64,000 nt of DNA from Apiospora phragmitis (taxonomy: Eukaryota > Ascomycota > Sordariomycetes > Amphisphaeriales > Apiosporaceae), in contig JAQQWL010000002.1 of assembly GCA_038363925.1 (NCBI GenBank), positions 3,534,001 to 3,598,000 of the forward strand. The letters run 5' to 3'. The translations under genes and the position numbers were made by a program. The number at the start of each line of letters is the position of its first letter. The stretch's first letter is position 1. Positions 1-14,018 of this stretch are shown in pieces. The notes under the pieces are model-generated. The model did not search any database. It was not told where the DNA came from and saw nothing but the letters and a program-made list of their open reading frames with translations.

Positions 1-1202
1 ATCAAGGTCATACATACCTATCCATCCCACGCTCACTTTAGTCATCCTATGGGTGGGCCGGCATGTGATTTCATTGGGGAATATTCCGTAGAAGCATGAG
101 AATGGTGTATCACTATGGGCAAGAGCTAGCGGGCAAGTCGTAAGTTTCAAACTGGCACTCCCGCAAGTCCCGCCCTTGCCGGGTGGCCCCGTGCAATGGG
201 GTGTCGGACTTGCTGTACGCTGCAAGTGAGAAATGAGGTGAGGTGTGGTGACCGACGCGTAGACTGACTGAGACGTTGAAAACCTTATGTTGAATGAGGC
301 CTGGACTCCGGGATTGCGGTAAGCTTCTTCCTTAATTTCCTTCTACCCCTGATTCCATGCCTCTCGGTTTGTTTGCCTCTTGCCTAAGCGAGCTGTGTCT
401 GCACGTTTGTCTGTTCTCCCTACCAGTGCATGGGGAGCTTGGGAGCTGCTCTGGAACCTGGTTGAGCTAGCAGGTGATTTGCAAACCTTCAATGTTGCAG
501 TGTCGACCAAAGGTGAGTGAATCCGGACAACACATCGCCGGTTAGTGAGTTTAGTAGGTAGGGAGGCGCGGGTGTGGCCCGACTGTGGGGTTTGTTGAGG
601 GTAGTGGTTGCCGCCCCCTTGGCACCCCCTGCCCCCTACGTGTTTTCCCCGCAACAACTCTCCACAACGGCAAGCGCTGGTAATCCGGGGTCGACTTCTT
701 CATTGGGACATGCCGTATGCAGGACACCTACAACACGTTCACTTCCGGCCCGACTCGCATTGCGCGTGACCTCCCAATATCTCACAGCTTGTACGACACT
801 CCGACTACAACTCCGCCGCTATAGCTTCAGAGCCTGAGTGTGTACTAGCAGAAGGCCGCCAGGGGGAATAGCATCATCATCTGTCACGACACCATCAGCT
901 TGCTTGATACAGTCGACCTCCCCCACTACGCCCAGAATCTTCGTCCAGCTACCTAATACGGTAAGAAGGGCGGCCTCAGCTCTGCTATTGCGAGGGCTGA
1001 GAGACGCTGGGCTAGCTTACGCAGAGTCGGCCCTTTCCTCTACACTGGAGGACAGCTCCAAGCAAGGCATAGCGTCAGGTTTGCCTTCTCACGACGCTTG
1101 CTTGATCGAGGGAGTTCGAGTATATAAACCACGATGGATCTGCCACAAGGAAGTTTTTTTGCTGTCTCAGCAAGCAGCAACAACTCCTTCTTCGAGCCGA
1201 TT
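1..1202. other. Intergenic region upstream of the glucoamylase gene
   Basis: No open frame in this stretch shows recognisable protein similarity or intron structure. It is the 5' flank of the glucoamylase gene and ends in a TATA-containing core promoter. I saw no clear CGG-N8-CGG (AmyR-type) pair by eye, but I did not scan it computationally. Confidence 0.6.
1121..1128 (+). promoter_or_regulatory. TATA box of the glucoamylase gene
   Basis: The sequence TATATAAA lies about 75 bp upstream of the ATG at 1203, a spacing plausible for a fungal core promoter with a short leader. It is the only canonical TATA element close to the start. Confidence 0.6.
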
Positions 1203-3377
<2,175 letters not shown>

Positions 3378-3775
3378 GGGTGCCTGTAAGCCATCAGCGG
3401 GCCTACATCTGAGTGTGGTGCATCTTGGTCGCAAAATGAGAGTTGCAGAATCATACATCCTTACGCCTAGCTGGTGGCCGATCTTCTTTTGACAACTACA
3501 TGGTCCGACGGTCTCTCAGAGGGCTTGTGTCTATGTCAGTTGACAAAGTTATAGAGTTGGATATTGTTGTATCTAGAAAACTATGATTGAAGGGTTTTGG
3601 TGGACGGACACGGAAAACCAATGAGACACAATGTTCTCGAGCCCATTTAGTCTCTGTACCAGTCTCGAACGTTGTCGAATACCCCTGGTCATAGTCAAAT
3701 ATATACAGATGGCCAGAGCACACCGGCATATGTTTCTGATTTATTGTGATAGCATGGCAGGAAGCCCAAAGTATC

Positions 3776-4947
3776 TTAACTTTCTTTTCCGAAGCGCCCT
3801 AGCTGCTCTAATAAGGTGTTCACAGTCCATTCAAACGTCGTCTCCATATCCACGTCTAAGCCGCGACCCTGCTGCGCCAAAATCTTCTTTTCCTTCAGCA
3901 CGGCCGCATCTAGCTCACCTTCGACGTCCCCCTTCTCGAATAGCCACGCGTGCGACTCGGCGTAGTTGGGCCACACGATCTTGTCGACGTAGTCCGGGGG
4001 GTCCTTCCAGAAGCCCTCGAGCGTCACGTAGCCGTCGCGGGCCTCGCGTCGCTGCGTGGCCTTGGCCTTGCTCACCAGCAGGAACATCTTAACGTCGAGT
4101 TGGTCCATGACTTCCTGCATCTCGCGCGAGTACAGCAGGAACCCGTCGAGCAGGCAGGTCTTCAGGCCTCCGCCTTCTTGCTGCTGCTGCTGCTGTGACT
4201 GCATGAGCACGTCGTGGCCCGGCTGTCCCGGTTGCATCCAGGCCTCCACCTTCTTGCGCATCTCCTCCCGCTTGGCGCCGGACACGGGGCACTGGCCTAC
4301 GGAGTTCTTGTCCTCCTTTGAATCGACGAATGGCTGGTCACTCAAGGTTGGTTAGTAGTGCATTATTCGCAATGACTACCCCCTGGGGGTTCGGTAGGGC
4401 GAGGGCGAGACAGGCATTAGCGTCCCCAACAGCGCTATAAATTAGAGGAAAGAGGGTAAGGGGACGACGACCTTTGTGCCATGATCGGTGCGGGACGTGT
4501 GCTTCTGCTGGTTCTTGGTGGGACTAACCGGGAAGGTGGCGTTCTGCCGGATGTACGCCAGCGCCTTGGCCAGGCCGGGGATGTCGATGGCGGCGGCGCA
4601 GTCCCAATCCAAGAGGCCGTCTCGCATGGGGAGTCTGTTTCGGGAGGAGTTAATTTCTGTATAAGGTTGTACTCTACTCAGCAAATGGAAAAAGAAAATC
4701 GCCACCCCTCGCCTTGACTCATCCCCCCTCACCCAAAGGCTATATGGTAGAAATTGAGAGTTACTTGTACAAAAAGAAGAACGCAACAACATCAAGCAGA
4801 AACGTACTCGGGCTCGGCTTTGTAGAAGTCATCCTCATGCAAGATGAAGGTGTTGGGGAAGATGTCGCGGAGCAGGCGAGCCAGGGTCGTCTTGCCGCTG
4901 GACGATGCCCCGCTGATGCCCACGATGACGGCTTTTCGTTCCGCCAT
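3776..4947 (-). CDS. NRK1: Nicotinamide riboside kinase (NRK1-like)
   Basis: Phosphorylates nicotinamide riboside to NMN in NAD+ salvage; cytosolic. Model: complement(join(3776..4333,4472..4634,4808..4947)), 286 aa. Exon 1 carries the P-loop GASSSGKTT (residues 13-21) and HEDDFYK (37-43). Exon 2 begins with LPMRDGLLDWD, the family's substrate-region motif. Exon 3 contains LLDGFLLY, the DPP-type segment FWKDPPDYVDKIVWPNY and WLFEKGDVEG. The intron 1 donor (GTACGT) is canonical; the intron 2 donor (GTCGTC) is weaker, but it joins K and P in frame. Compared with yeast Nrk1 there is a longer middle segment including a six-residue Gln run (about residue 153). It is convergent with the glucoamylase gene, with about 400 bp between the two stops. 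Confidence 0.93.
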
Positions 4948-5641
4948 GTTTGTCGTCCCACAAGAGGGGGGCTGTCGAGCCAGCAGAAATTTATCTGTTT
5001 TGCAACTCTAGATGAATCTCTTTGTCAAACGAGTGAAATGTGTATTCCGAGCCCACTCGGACTGAGAAATAGTATAATTACATGTAAGACGTGGTCAGTA
5101 ATGAATCGGAACGATAGCGAGGGTCTTATCAGATCCGGTAGGCGTTATTTCTAGTGAGCGAACAAGCGAGGCCGACCCACTTAAGACCGCCCGGCACGTT
5201 CCATGCAAGAACAGGAACTTTCTCGGGAGATCAGATATAAGCCACACTTGGGACGTTTCTAGATCATCGAAATTGACGTGACGGCTCATTTATACATACG
5301 GCGCTCGAGCGTGACAAGAAAAATAAACAAAAATAAAATAAAGTAAAAGACCGGCCTCCGCCGGATATAACTCCTGTGTTTGCCAGCTGGGTAATAATAT
5401 CGCCAAGTCTTACATCTTACACTGTCACTGCATAGGTAGGCCGTACAGGTCCGTTATTAGAAACCATTTGTAATTATACCTAGATATACCGTTTCCTGAT
5501 CCCTTTTTGGCCCCATGGCGTACACAATTTTATCTACCATAAGCAGTACCATTCCTACCGACAAAATAAACCAGAACGCGCTCACTACCTTGACAAGCCC
5601 GGAACCTCATGATACACCTGACTTATAAGTCACCATTACTC
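4948..5641. other. Intergenic, no gene seen
   Basis: This lies between the NRK1 start and the 3' end of the fructosamine-kinase gene. Part of it (about 5320-5560) is A/T-rich. No conserved open frame, tRNA or repeat was found by reading. Confidence 0.5.
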
Positions 5642-6716
5642 CTAACCATACTTTGCGATTAACTTCTTCATGATCGACATGGCGCCGCCTCGATAGCCAC
5701 CCCCGAACATGGCCCAGTGATTGAGATGGTGGTATCTGTTTGCGTGGTTTCAATATGATCAGCGACGTTTCCTCTCCATCGTCAGTGCAGACATAACATA
5801 GTCCAAAACATATGTTCACTTACAGTTCATAGAGAGCCACCCGGTCCTCCCACTCCTCTTTCGGCTCCGACTTGGGCACGATCTTCAGGTACTCGTTCCA
5901 GAACGACGGCCCGAACCCGCCGAACATCTTCATGTCGCCAATCTCGTACTCGGAGTGGCCATAGACGGCCGAGGCGTCGAACACGACCTCCTCGGCGCCG
6001 CCCCGGCCCGCGATCCGGCCGCGGCCGTGGTTGTCGCTCCACAGGTCGCCGTGGACGACGACGGGCTTCACGCCCTGCAGGTGGTCGTCGCCCAGCAGGC
6101 GCAGCACGACCACGCTGGCCGTCTTCTCGACCGTGGCGGTCATCTCCTTGTCGGCGCCGTTGGCCGCGACCCCGGCCTTCAGGATGGGGCGGAGCCGGTT
6201 GTCGGCGTAGAACTCGGCCCACGACGCCTTCCACGAGTTTTCCTGCGGCGTCGAGCCGCAGCACGTCGTCACGGGGAACCCGAACATAGGCTTGTCGTAG
6301 CCCGCCGGGATGGGCGCCGGCGTCGTGTGCAGCTGGCCCAGCTTCTGCGCCAGCGTCTTGCCCGATCCGCCGGGGGCGGCCGACATGAGCTCGAGGAAGT
6401 CGGTCGCCATGAAGAAACGGTTGGGGGCGTCCCTCATGGCGCCGTGGGCGTGGGACTTGGGGCAGAAGTTGGGGACGGCGTCGTGGATGACGTCGAGCGA
6501 CGCGTGCTCGCCTTCGAACATGCGCTTGGCCTCGGCGCCGGTGCCCGTCTTGACGAAGTAGGTCTTCACGCCGTCCTTTCCATCGCCGTTGGCGACGCCG
6601 CGAGAGGTGATTTTGAAGGTAGAGGAGAAGCCCGAGCCTCCATGTGACGCGATTTGGGTGACTGCTGGGTCAAGAGCCAGAGCCTCAAGGATAGCGGGAT
6701 CAACGCCGGCACCCAT
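5642..6716 (-). CDS. Fructosamine-3-kinase / ketosamine-3-kinase family protein
   Basis: Family members phosphorylate protein-bound fructosamines or ribulosamines so that the adduct breaks down (deglycation); they are related to aminoglycoside phosphotransferases and are cytosolic. Model: complement(join(5642..5735,5824..6716)), 328 aa, close to the family's usual length. Visible motifs are SHGGSGFSST (glycine-rich loop), TYFVKTG with the ATP-binding Lys, FEGEHASLD, the catalytic VVVHGDLWSDN, and the metal-binding region FDASAVYGHSEYEIGDM in place of the usual DPA-YGHxE. The GTAAGT donor and CAG acceptor join YEL to YHHLNHWAMFGGGY in frame. I chose the start at the ATG of MGAGVDPAIL; no earlier in-frame ATG exists in that exon. 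Codon use is strongly GC3, giving long antisense shadow frames. Confidence 0.93.
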
Positions 6717-6746
6717 ATCTGTGCCCAAACTTGCAAGTATGTCGTC

Positions 6747-6867
6747 CTGCGGAATGAGAAAAAATCGGGTTCGTTGTTAATATCTTCTGGTGAATCGAAG
6801 GCCTGAAGGAACGCTGGGAGAAGAGAAAAGAGAAAAGGCACTCACATGTGAATCTAGAGATACTTAC
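6747..6867 (-). other. Putative 5' UTR intron of the fructosamine-kinase gene
   Basis: Upstream of the ATG on the minus strand there is a strong GTAAGT donor at 6867 and a TTCCGCAG acceptor ending at 6747, giving a 121-nt intron. No ATG in the upstream exon opens a frame into the kinase, so this would lie in the leader. It is inferred from splice signals only. Confidence 0.4.
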
Positions 6868-9800
6868 GTTTTTTAGCACTGCTATGGATTATGACGATGT
6901 GTTCGACACTAAAGGTAGAACACGAAAAAGAGGGTAGCTTTGTCTTTCGGTCTTCTTCCTTTTTCTTCTTCTTTCCTAGTGAGGCTGAAAACTGAAGGTC
7001 GGAGGATTTCAAGAAACTAGGACGGGCAAGTACCTAAGATCTAGATAGAAGCTAGATGCTGCGGGACGGAAGGGGCAATTGGATGGAATAGGCTGATAAG
7101 GGGATTCGTTCGATGGCTGAACGGCACGATAATCGTATGTATTCTGGTATCAGAAATTGTGGGAATTGTTGATGTAACTCTGCGTTGCACCCGCCTCGAA
7201 AACCTGCCGGCAATTGGGACTGTCAGGATAGCTGGACATGAAACGAAGTGACGTAAACCTGCGTGAATGTTTCGTCGGAGCCGTCTCCGGTATTTTAGCC
7301 GATTAGCGGATCGGGTCGGCATCTCGGACTTGCCGTTGGCCAGCTTTGGTCTTCGGCTTTTTCGATGGAAGAAAGATCGTCTCTCCAGAACTCTTTCTCT
7401 CTCGCTTCCGCCGGGGCACGGGTCAGACCATCGCCACATTTTGTGGGGTCGCACAAGTCCGAACGAAGTCTTGCGTGGTAAGGCTGGCAGCTAGCTGGCT
7501 TTCAATTGTTGGCAAAATAGGAAGTAGACTGGCCAAAAACAAATCCCATGGTCCCCTTTCTATGCATGACTTGGTGACTTCGTTGCAATCATCATGCTCG
7601 CTCATAAAATTACCTGCTCCAGACTCCTGTCCTATACCCAAACCGGCCGGCCCTTGCGCCAAAGATATCCCAATTGTCGGCCCCTGTTGTAATTCCATCC
7701 AAAATGCAAAAACGACTCGCTCGAAATAGACAATAGCTCCAGAGCGGTGGTGGGCGATTATTTTTCGGCGAGGCGTAGAGGCACGGCATCCGATGCGGTG
7801 CTCTCGATGCTGAGCCGCCGCCTTTGCCAGACTTTGGGGGCATCGTTCCTCTCGTACCAGTGTTTCTTCGTCGAGGACACCTTTGGCTTAGACACCTTTG
7901 GTTTTGGCTAGTTTGGTGTTAACAACTTGTTCCCATTGGTGTTGTGAAAGTATGGATGTTCACTTACAGGAGGGTGACCGATGCCTTCCCAGCATAGTGA
8001 ACACGGGCAAATGGGTGGCGCCATGGTAGGAGGTATATTAAGTATATATTGGGGCAGTTTGTCTCGATGAACCAGCTAATAAACGGCCAGGTTAAGAACA
8101 CATACACACCCACAATTGGAGATGTTTCCGATGCGGAGGGTTACTTACCTTATATATATATATATGTTGAATAATCTGGTTACTCACGTCTATCCAAGGC
8201 TATCCGCGCGACTCTTGCGACGACGGAGATGTGTCGGTCTTCGGCTGGCGCGTAGCAAGTCTCGGTCGCACGATTATTATGTGGCAAGCCACAAGATGAC
8301 CGACAGTGCACCGAAACAATAACGATACCAGAGATGGACAAGGGAACGGTATAAAAAGGCCTCAACAAGTAGGACTAGGACGATGGGAGGTTTATGCATG
8401 CATGGGCTGTCTGTCAGTCCCCATAGTAGCCAAGGAGGTACCAAGGCGGTGTTTATATACACCGTCGTAGAGTCCATGATCGTCGGTCAGGCTGCCCGAC
8501 ACAGCGTATAGTCCTGCAGGCATCATGGTGACATAAAAGGATGCCAGTTGGAAATGCCGAGAAGGGGGTGTGGGTTAACGACTGGGGGCTGGAGCTGTGT
8601 ATGTCAACATGGACTCCCAACGTGCATACCGAAAGTTGCTGACTCGAGCAAACCATTTCGCGACCCCAATAACACGTTGTTATCCTCATATGTGACTGAT
8701 GTTATCTACGACAAGGCATATGTATGAATAGGCGAGAGCTTGACCTTTGATACTGTAGCGGTTTGCCTGCCCAAGCTTTGCCAAGGTCAGGGTTTGCCAA
8801 TCATAATGCCAAGGACGGGCGGCAGTAGCCAAACCAACGGGAGAGCAAAGCCCTACCCTCTTACCCCCTACCCTGACTTTTTTAGGTACAGGGACGTCTC
8901 CCGAAATAGTACAGCTAACGGGGGATCAGCTCTATAGCTCGCGTCCGGCTGATTGGTGGCCCATACGTGTGGGTAGCATTCGGTGTGCGGCTGGCTTGTC
9001 GTCTCAATATCGCCAACTACATTGTATGTTGGATGTCTGACCCCAACAATCCGGGGAGGGTTGCGGGTTGTGGGTTGCCTGTGGGGGCCAGAGAGCACTA
9101 TTGCCATTATAAATGACTTTCGATGGTTGCCTTGCCCAGGTAATATATATGGTTGCTTTGAATGGAAAGGGCTTTGCTTGGGGGCTGACAATCTGCAGCG
9201 CGACCGTCATCTTCTTTGTATCATGGCAAGCAGGGAGGGTATGATCGAACCCAAGCAGCATCATATAGAAGCATCCAATTGGGGATTTCCGTGTAACCAG
9301 GGCCCCGACCCGCTTGGATATACAATACTACGTGCACCAGGCTTGGTGGAAGTGTCTGCAGCAAGTTTCCTCAGCCTTATAGGGCTTACAACTCCTGTGT
9401 CATATTGGGAGCAGAGGTAGGCGCTGGAGGAACATAGTCTAAGCCCTTGGCAGCTCTGGACGGCTGACGTCTCGGGGTTATGCACCATGCAATGCGCTGT
9501 GCTATACCTTCGAAGGATTAGGTAAACCCTGGCCCGACACTGTTGGTCGAGGTGGGAGTGGATGATGCTAGACACCGCGTTCAGACGAGGGCGATTTGGT
9601 AACAATGGTATTGTGCACACTGCGGCGGCAAAAACCTTACGCCCGTCCACAGGTGCAGGTGAGTGTTTTGGTAGAAATGACAAACTACCTGTATGCATAT
9701 TATTTGGATTGTGCCCTATGAGGAAGAGTAAATGGAGAGTTTGAGTAGGCCAATAAAGAGTATTGCGAACCTGAAAGCTACCTGGTAGAACCATCTCAGG

Positions 9801-10449
9801 AAGGGGATGAATACCATCCCATACTCAAGGAACCATGTGAACAGTGTTCGATCCAAGCCATGGACCTGCTTGAGTTGATTCGCATTATATGTCTGATAGA
9901 CCACAATAACCAGGGTGCCTAGCTGAGTAATTTCACGAGATCTCTGGAACCCAGGCGAATAGAACGAACACCCAGTTGGAGTCACGATCCATGCCTAGAG
10001 AGCCCAGGAGATCTTCAAATATGCCTGCGTCGTGGTTGAGTATCGACTGATTGATTGTACCAACAACTGGGATAACATCTGCTTGTAGCCCCTCAACCAT
10101 ACAGATCTTCCCGGACCGCCAGATCAATCCGCTGGGGAGATTGTTGGGGTTGCTCTTGCTCGGAACAAGCTGCTTCAACCATAGTTCCGCTGACAGTCCA
10201 TCTTCCATCTACACAAGTACTCTTGCTTGCCCACGCTCATCTGGTGCTTCTTTCATTTGATCTTGCAAATCTCGCCTTCCCAGTTCAGTGCCAAACATCA
10301 CATCAACCTTTCTTCTTCTTCGAGCCCCTTCTTTAGAAAAGCAGAAGAAAGGGGGGATAACACACCAAGAGCCAACTAATATCCCCATCATATCTACCAG
10401 CAGCAGCAATAACGCCCTTTTTACAACTAGACTACCTAAGTCATCCGCC
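6868..10449. other. Intergenic stretch of 3.6 kb, no supported gene
   Basis: Open frames of up to 177 codons occur but have no recognisable motifs, signal peptides or intron structure, and overlap each other on both strands. A short (TA)n tract is present at 8151-8165. The last 300 bp is a pyrimidine-rich 5' flank of the gene at 10450. Confidence 0.5.
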
Positions 10450-11082
10450 ATGGCCCAGCAGCAGCAGCAGCACCAACCCTTATCAGCGACTGCCTATCAG
10501 AACGAATGGCCCGTCTACCCAGAACTCGAGTGGGGACACGAGCTCTGCCCGAGCCTGCAGCAGCGGCCCTTTGCCCCCTTCCGCAACTGCCGCAAGCCCA
10601 TCCCGCCTCCGCGTCAGAAAACCGCCGCCGAACTGGCACACGAGGCCCGCGAGCAGGCGTGGGTAGACCACCAAATCTATCTCACCAACCTACCTGGCCC
10701 CCAACTGCCCTCCGTTGTCTCAGCATCAGCGTCAGAGTCAGAGTCGGACTCGCAGTCAGAGTCGGAGTCAGGTCAGGAGGCTCAGGAGGAGCAGCAGCAT
10801 CAGCCGTCCCACCGCCTCGAAAGCATGGCCATCGGATCCCTCTCTACCACTCGGACTTTGATCTTTGAGGCTTTGGACGTCATCGCGGCACTTCTCAACT
10901 GGCTCTATCATCTCATCATCGTCTTGGCTGTCGTTCTCCTCCTGGTTTCTGCCCTCCTGGACCCTGCGAAGTACTTCTTCAGAAGGCTCATGCTGTTGTT
11001 CATGGACGACGTTGAGCCCAACGAGTTTCGCTACGTATTAGTACAGAACTATCGGAGTTGGTCAGTAGCTCAGCCGTGCTAG
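10450..11082 (+). CDS. Hypothetical protein with one C-terminal membrane segment
   Basis: I do not recognise this 210-aa protein. The frame is open upstream to 10288, but the ATG at 10450 sits in a good context (gccATGg). The N-terminus has a poly-Gln run (residues 3-7). The middle is Pro/Ala-rich and followed by a Ser-Glu-rich acidic stretch (about 95-125) and a Gln/Glu segment. Near residues 145-175 there is a single hydrophobic helix (WLYHLIIVLAVVLLLVSALL), and the tail contains a basic RRLML patch. Codon usage is GC3-biased like the certain genes. It could be a tail- or membrane-anchored protein of the ER or plasma membrane; no function can be assigned. Confidence 0.55.
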   Translation: MAQQQQQHQPLSATAYQNEWPVYPELEWGHELCPSLQQRPFAPFRNCRKPIPPPRQKTAAELAHEAREQAWVDHQIYLTNLPGPQLPSVVSASASESESDSQSESESGQEAQEEQQHQPSHRLESMAIGSLSTTRTLIFEALDVIAALLNWLYHLIIVLAVVLLLVSALLDPAKYFFRRLMLLFMDDVEPNEFRYVLVQNYRSWSVAQPC

Positions 11083-11448
11083 TGCCTGGAAAGAAGGTAA
11101 AATCGAAGATCTTTGGAAATTAGAATCGTTGCAGCGATGTGGTGTAGAAGGTACACGTCCGCCTATAAAGGTCGGAGGAACTGGGTTGTCATGTGAGAAA
11201 AAGGGGCTTATGTTTCACGGATAAGATCAGGCGGCGGAGTAACCACCACTGAACCAATGGAGAACATCGACGAGTATCAGGGTATTCAATGCAATTCATC
11301 ACGCACAACTGTAATTAGGAAGACCCAGACGCGATGCAACCGACCATTGGCCGCCCAACTCTATTTCCACTGCCATCCTATCGCACAACCGAATATGGGT
11401 CTGAAAAAGTTAGTACAGTATGAGTCCGAGTCTATACCATCCTTATGT
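11083..11448. other. 3' intergenic between convergent genes
   Basis: This separates the small membrane protein gene (+) from the succinyl-CoA ligase gene (-). I see nothing beyond presumed 3' UTRs. Confidence 0.5.
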
Positions 11449-13005
11449 TTAGATACCCAGAGTGAACTCAACGCCAACATCCATATCGCGTGCTGCGTCT
11501 CATATTAGCGATATTCATTGATGTATGCGGATTGGTGAACATACCCATCTTGACAACCTTGGAAAGCTGCACAGCCCGCTCAGCGGCGCTCTGGAGGTCA
11601 TCGATCGAGAAGATCTTCATGCCGGACTCCTCGATGAGCTTGTGTGCCTGCTCAACGTTGGTTCCCTGCAGACGAGCAATGATGGGAATCTTGAGGTCCA
11701 GAGTCTTCACAGTGTTGATAAGACCGTGAGCAATGGCATCACATCGCACAATACCACCGAAGATGTTGACGAAGACAGCTGTGACCTTGGCATCGCTGGT
11801 GATGAGCTCGAAGGCCTCCTTGATGGCCGCAGGGGTAGCACCGCCACCGACATCCAAAAAGTTAGCGGGCTGGCCGCCGTTCAGCTTGATAATGTCCATG
11901 GTGGCCATGGCAAGACCGGCACCGTTGACGAGGCAGCCAATGTCACCATCGAGTTTGATGAAGTTGAGGCCGGACTCAGCAGCGCGAACCTCATCGGCAT
12001 CCTCCTGGGTAGTGTCTCTCCAGTTGAAGATCTCCTTCTGGCGGAAGTCAGCGTTGTCATCGAAGCCGAACTTGGCGTCCATGCACAGGACCTGGTGGTC
12101 CGAGGTCTCGGACAGGGGGTTGATCTCAATCTGGGTAGCATCCTTCTCCCGGAAGATCGTGTACAGCTTTTGGATGGTGTCCTTGGCATCCTCAATGCAC
12201 TGCTCGCTGAAGCCAAGCTTGGTAGCAATATCACGGGCCATCTCATCGGTGACACCGGTGTTGATATCAACGTAGGTAGTGTTGATGGCGTCGGGGTTCT
12301 CCTTGGCAACACCCTCGATGTCCATACCGCCCTGGGACGAGGACACGATGACGGGGCTCTGGTTGGTACGGTCCATGAGGATGGCCAGGTAAAACTCGCG
12401 GCGGGCGAACTTGCGCTCGCAGATGTAAACGGAGTTGCAGAGGCGGCCAGCCGCTCCGGTCTGCTTGGTGACAAGCTTGTGGCCGATCATCTGGTCGGCG
12501 AACATCTTGGCCTCGGTAGGAGAGTAGATGATACGGACACCTCCCTTCAGGCCGTTGTCGAAGCTACCCTTTCCACGGCCACCAGCAAGGACCTGGGCCT
12601 TGATGACCATGTCGTCGTTTCCGATGTCCTTCGCGATTTGCTCGGCCTCGGCGGCGGACGTGGCGTTGGAACCCTTGGGAACACCAATGCCATACTGTAA
12701 TGAAGAAACAAAATTAAGTGGATGCGTTGAAGGTAGTTGGGGCCATGTTCATTGTCTCTGTACCTGTCGCAGGAGGTCGGCCGAGCGCCATTCGTGTATG
12801 CTCAGATTCCTTCGTTGTTGCTGGGCGATGCCGGGGAATCTAGCAGTCGAAGCCTGGGGCTGTAGAAGGAGAGTGTGGGTTAGCAAGTGATCATGTTGAG
12901 CAAGCCCCTAACGAGGTTGTCGTGCGGGATGCATAGGTAGATAAGACATACCTTGACTGATCGAAGAGCTGTGGCAGCAGCTCGGCTACGGGCGAGCTTG
13001 AACAT
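11449..13005 (-). CDS. LSC2: Succinyl-CoA ligase beta subunit, mitochondrial (TCA cycle)
   Basis: Catalyses succinyl-CoA + NDP + Pi to succinate + CoA + NTP with the alpha subunit in the mitochondrial matrix. Model: complement(join(11449..11492,11545..12694,12764..12859,12952..13005)), 447 aa. Exon 1 ([18 protein letters not shown]) and the start of exon 2 are Arg/Ala-rich and form a mitochondrial presequence. The mature protein opens with [24 protein letters not shown]-grasp features follow: [43 protein letters not shown] and [11 protein letters not shown]. The last exon has only 44 nt and encodes [13 protein letters not shown], so a model ignoring the final 52-nt intron would end wrongly. 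All introns are GT-AG. ADP versus GDP specificity cannot be read from the sequence. Confidence 0.97.
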
Positions 13006-14018
13006 TTTTGACGGTATGAAGCTGTGCTTCGCGATCAATCAAAAATATTGCTGGGTGGGAGGGAAAGGAATTGGGATGGCGGTGAGGAAGAGGGGAGGAA
13101 CAACAACGTCGCCGTAGTTGTGATTTTTTCTGGAGGTTGAATCTGATAGTAGCTCGTGATTGGATTTGACTGCACTACGCTGCACTATGCTATCATCTGC
13201 TAGTCCAGTTAGAAAATTGCTGGTGCTGGTGCTGGTGCTGGTACAGCCTACAGGTGCCCCGTGTTTTGTTTGAGCTATTTGCTATATCGGGATTAACCGG
13301 TCGGCCACGAGGACTATTCGATTGGCCTGCACAAGTAGCTACATGTACGGTTACGCTGCAAGCACCCGACTGAAGCTTCCGTTCCTCCAGGCAGGTACCT
13401 CCTAACGGCTGGTAGAGGTCGTCCCGGGGGTCAGGCTTCTCCAGGAAGAAACTTTCACCGGTAACCGTCTCCATATCTGCTAGCCCGTCGCAGCTAAGCG
13501 CCCCCACTCGGGCAACTATCAACTATCGTGGGGCATGGGGATATCTACCACATAGATTCGTCACAGCTTCGTGTTAACCAAACCTTGTGTAAGTGAGTAA
13601 CCTAGGAAGTTGGCCGGCTTCTAAGATGGCAGAACAGTATCGATCGATTAGCAGCTCAAGTGAGTCACCTAAACTGCCCGAGATACTGTTTGTATATACT
13701 ACGTGCGAGGCCGAATACACTGAATGTAGGTCTGGTAAATGCATATTGATCCAAGCACTTTCACACCTGAGGTTGGGGTATGATATAGTAGTTATGATCG
13801 AGGCGCATAGCCCAACTATGGTCCGCATATGGCAGTGCATTCGAGCAAGTGTTTTGCGACTGCACACTTTATTTCCCCAGCTCTCCCCTCTCACTACAGG
13901 ATGAGCGCCCATGTTGTTTGGTCCTTTACTAAGTATGGTGCATAGGAGCGTCTCAGGAGAAGCATGGTGGCTACACTAGGTTAAATATTCAAGGTATCGA
14001 TCGCGTCCTGGTTGACCT
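13006..14018. other. Intergenic, no gene seen
   Basis: This lies between the divergent LSC2 start and the P450 remnant. A short imperfect repeat of the hexamer CTGGTG/TGCTGG is seen near 13218-13242. Open frames of about 100 codons on both strands have no recognisable content. Confidence 0.5.

Noticed and set aside
5827..6647. Long antisense and alternate frames (145 and 230 codons) over the fructosamine kinase
   Set aside because: They are by-products of strong GC3 codon bias; composition is Arg/Gly/Val-only without motifs.
11525..12700. 391-codon plus-strand frame opposite the succinyl-CoA ligase gene
   Set aside because: It mirrors LSC2 codons (Leu/Val/Gly-rich) and carries no motif; the minus-strand gene is certain.
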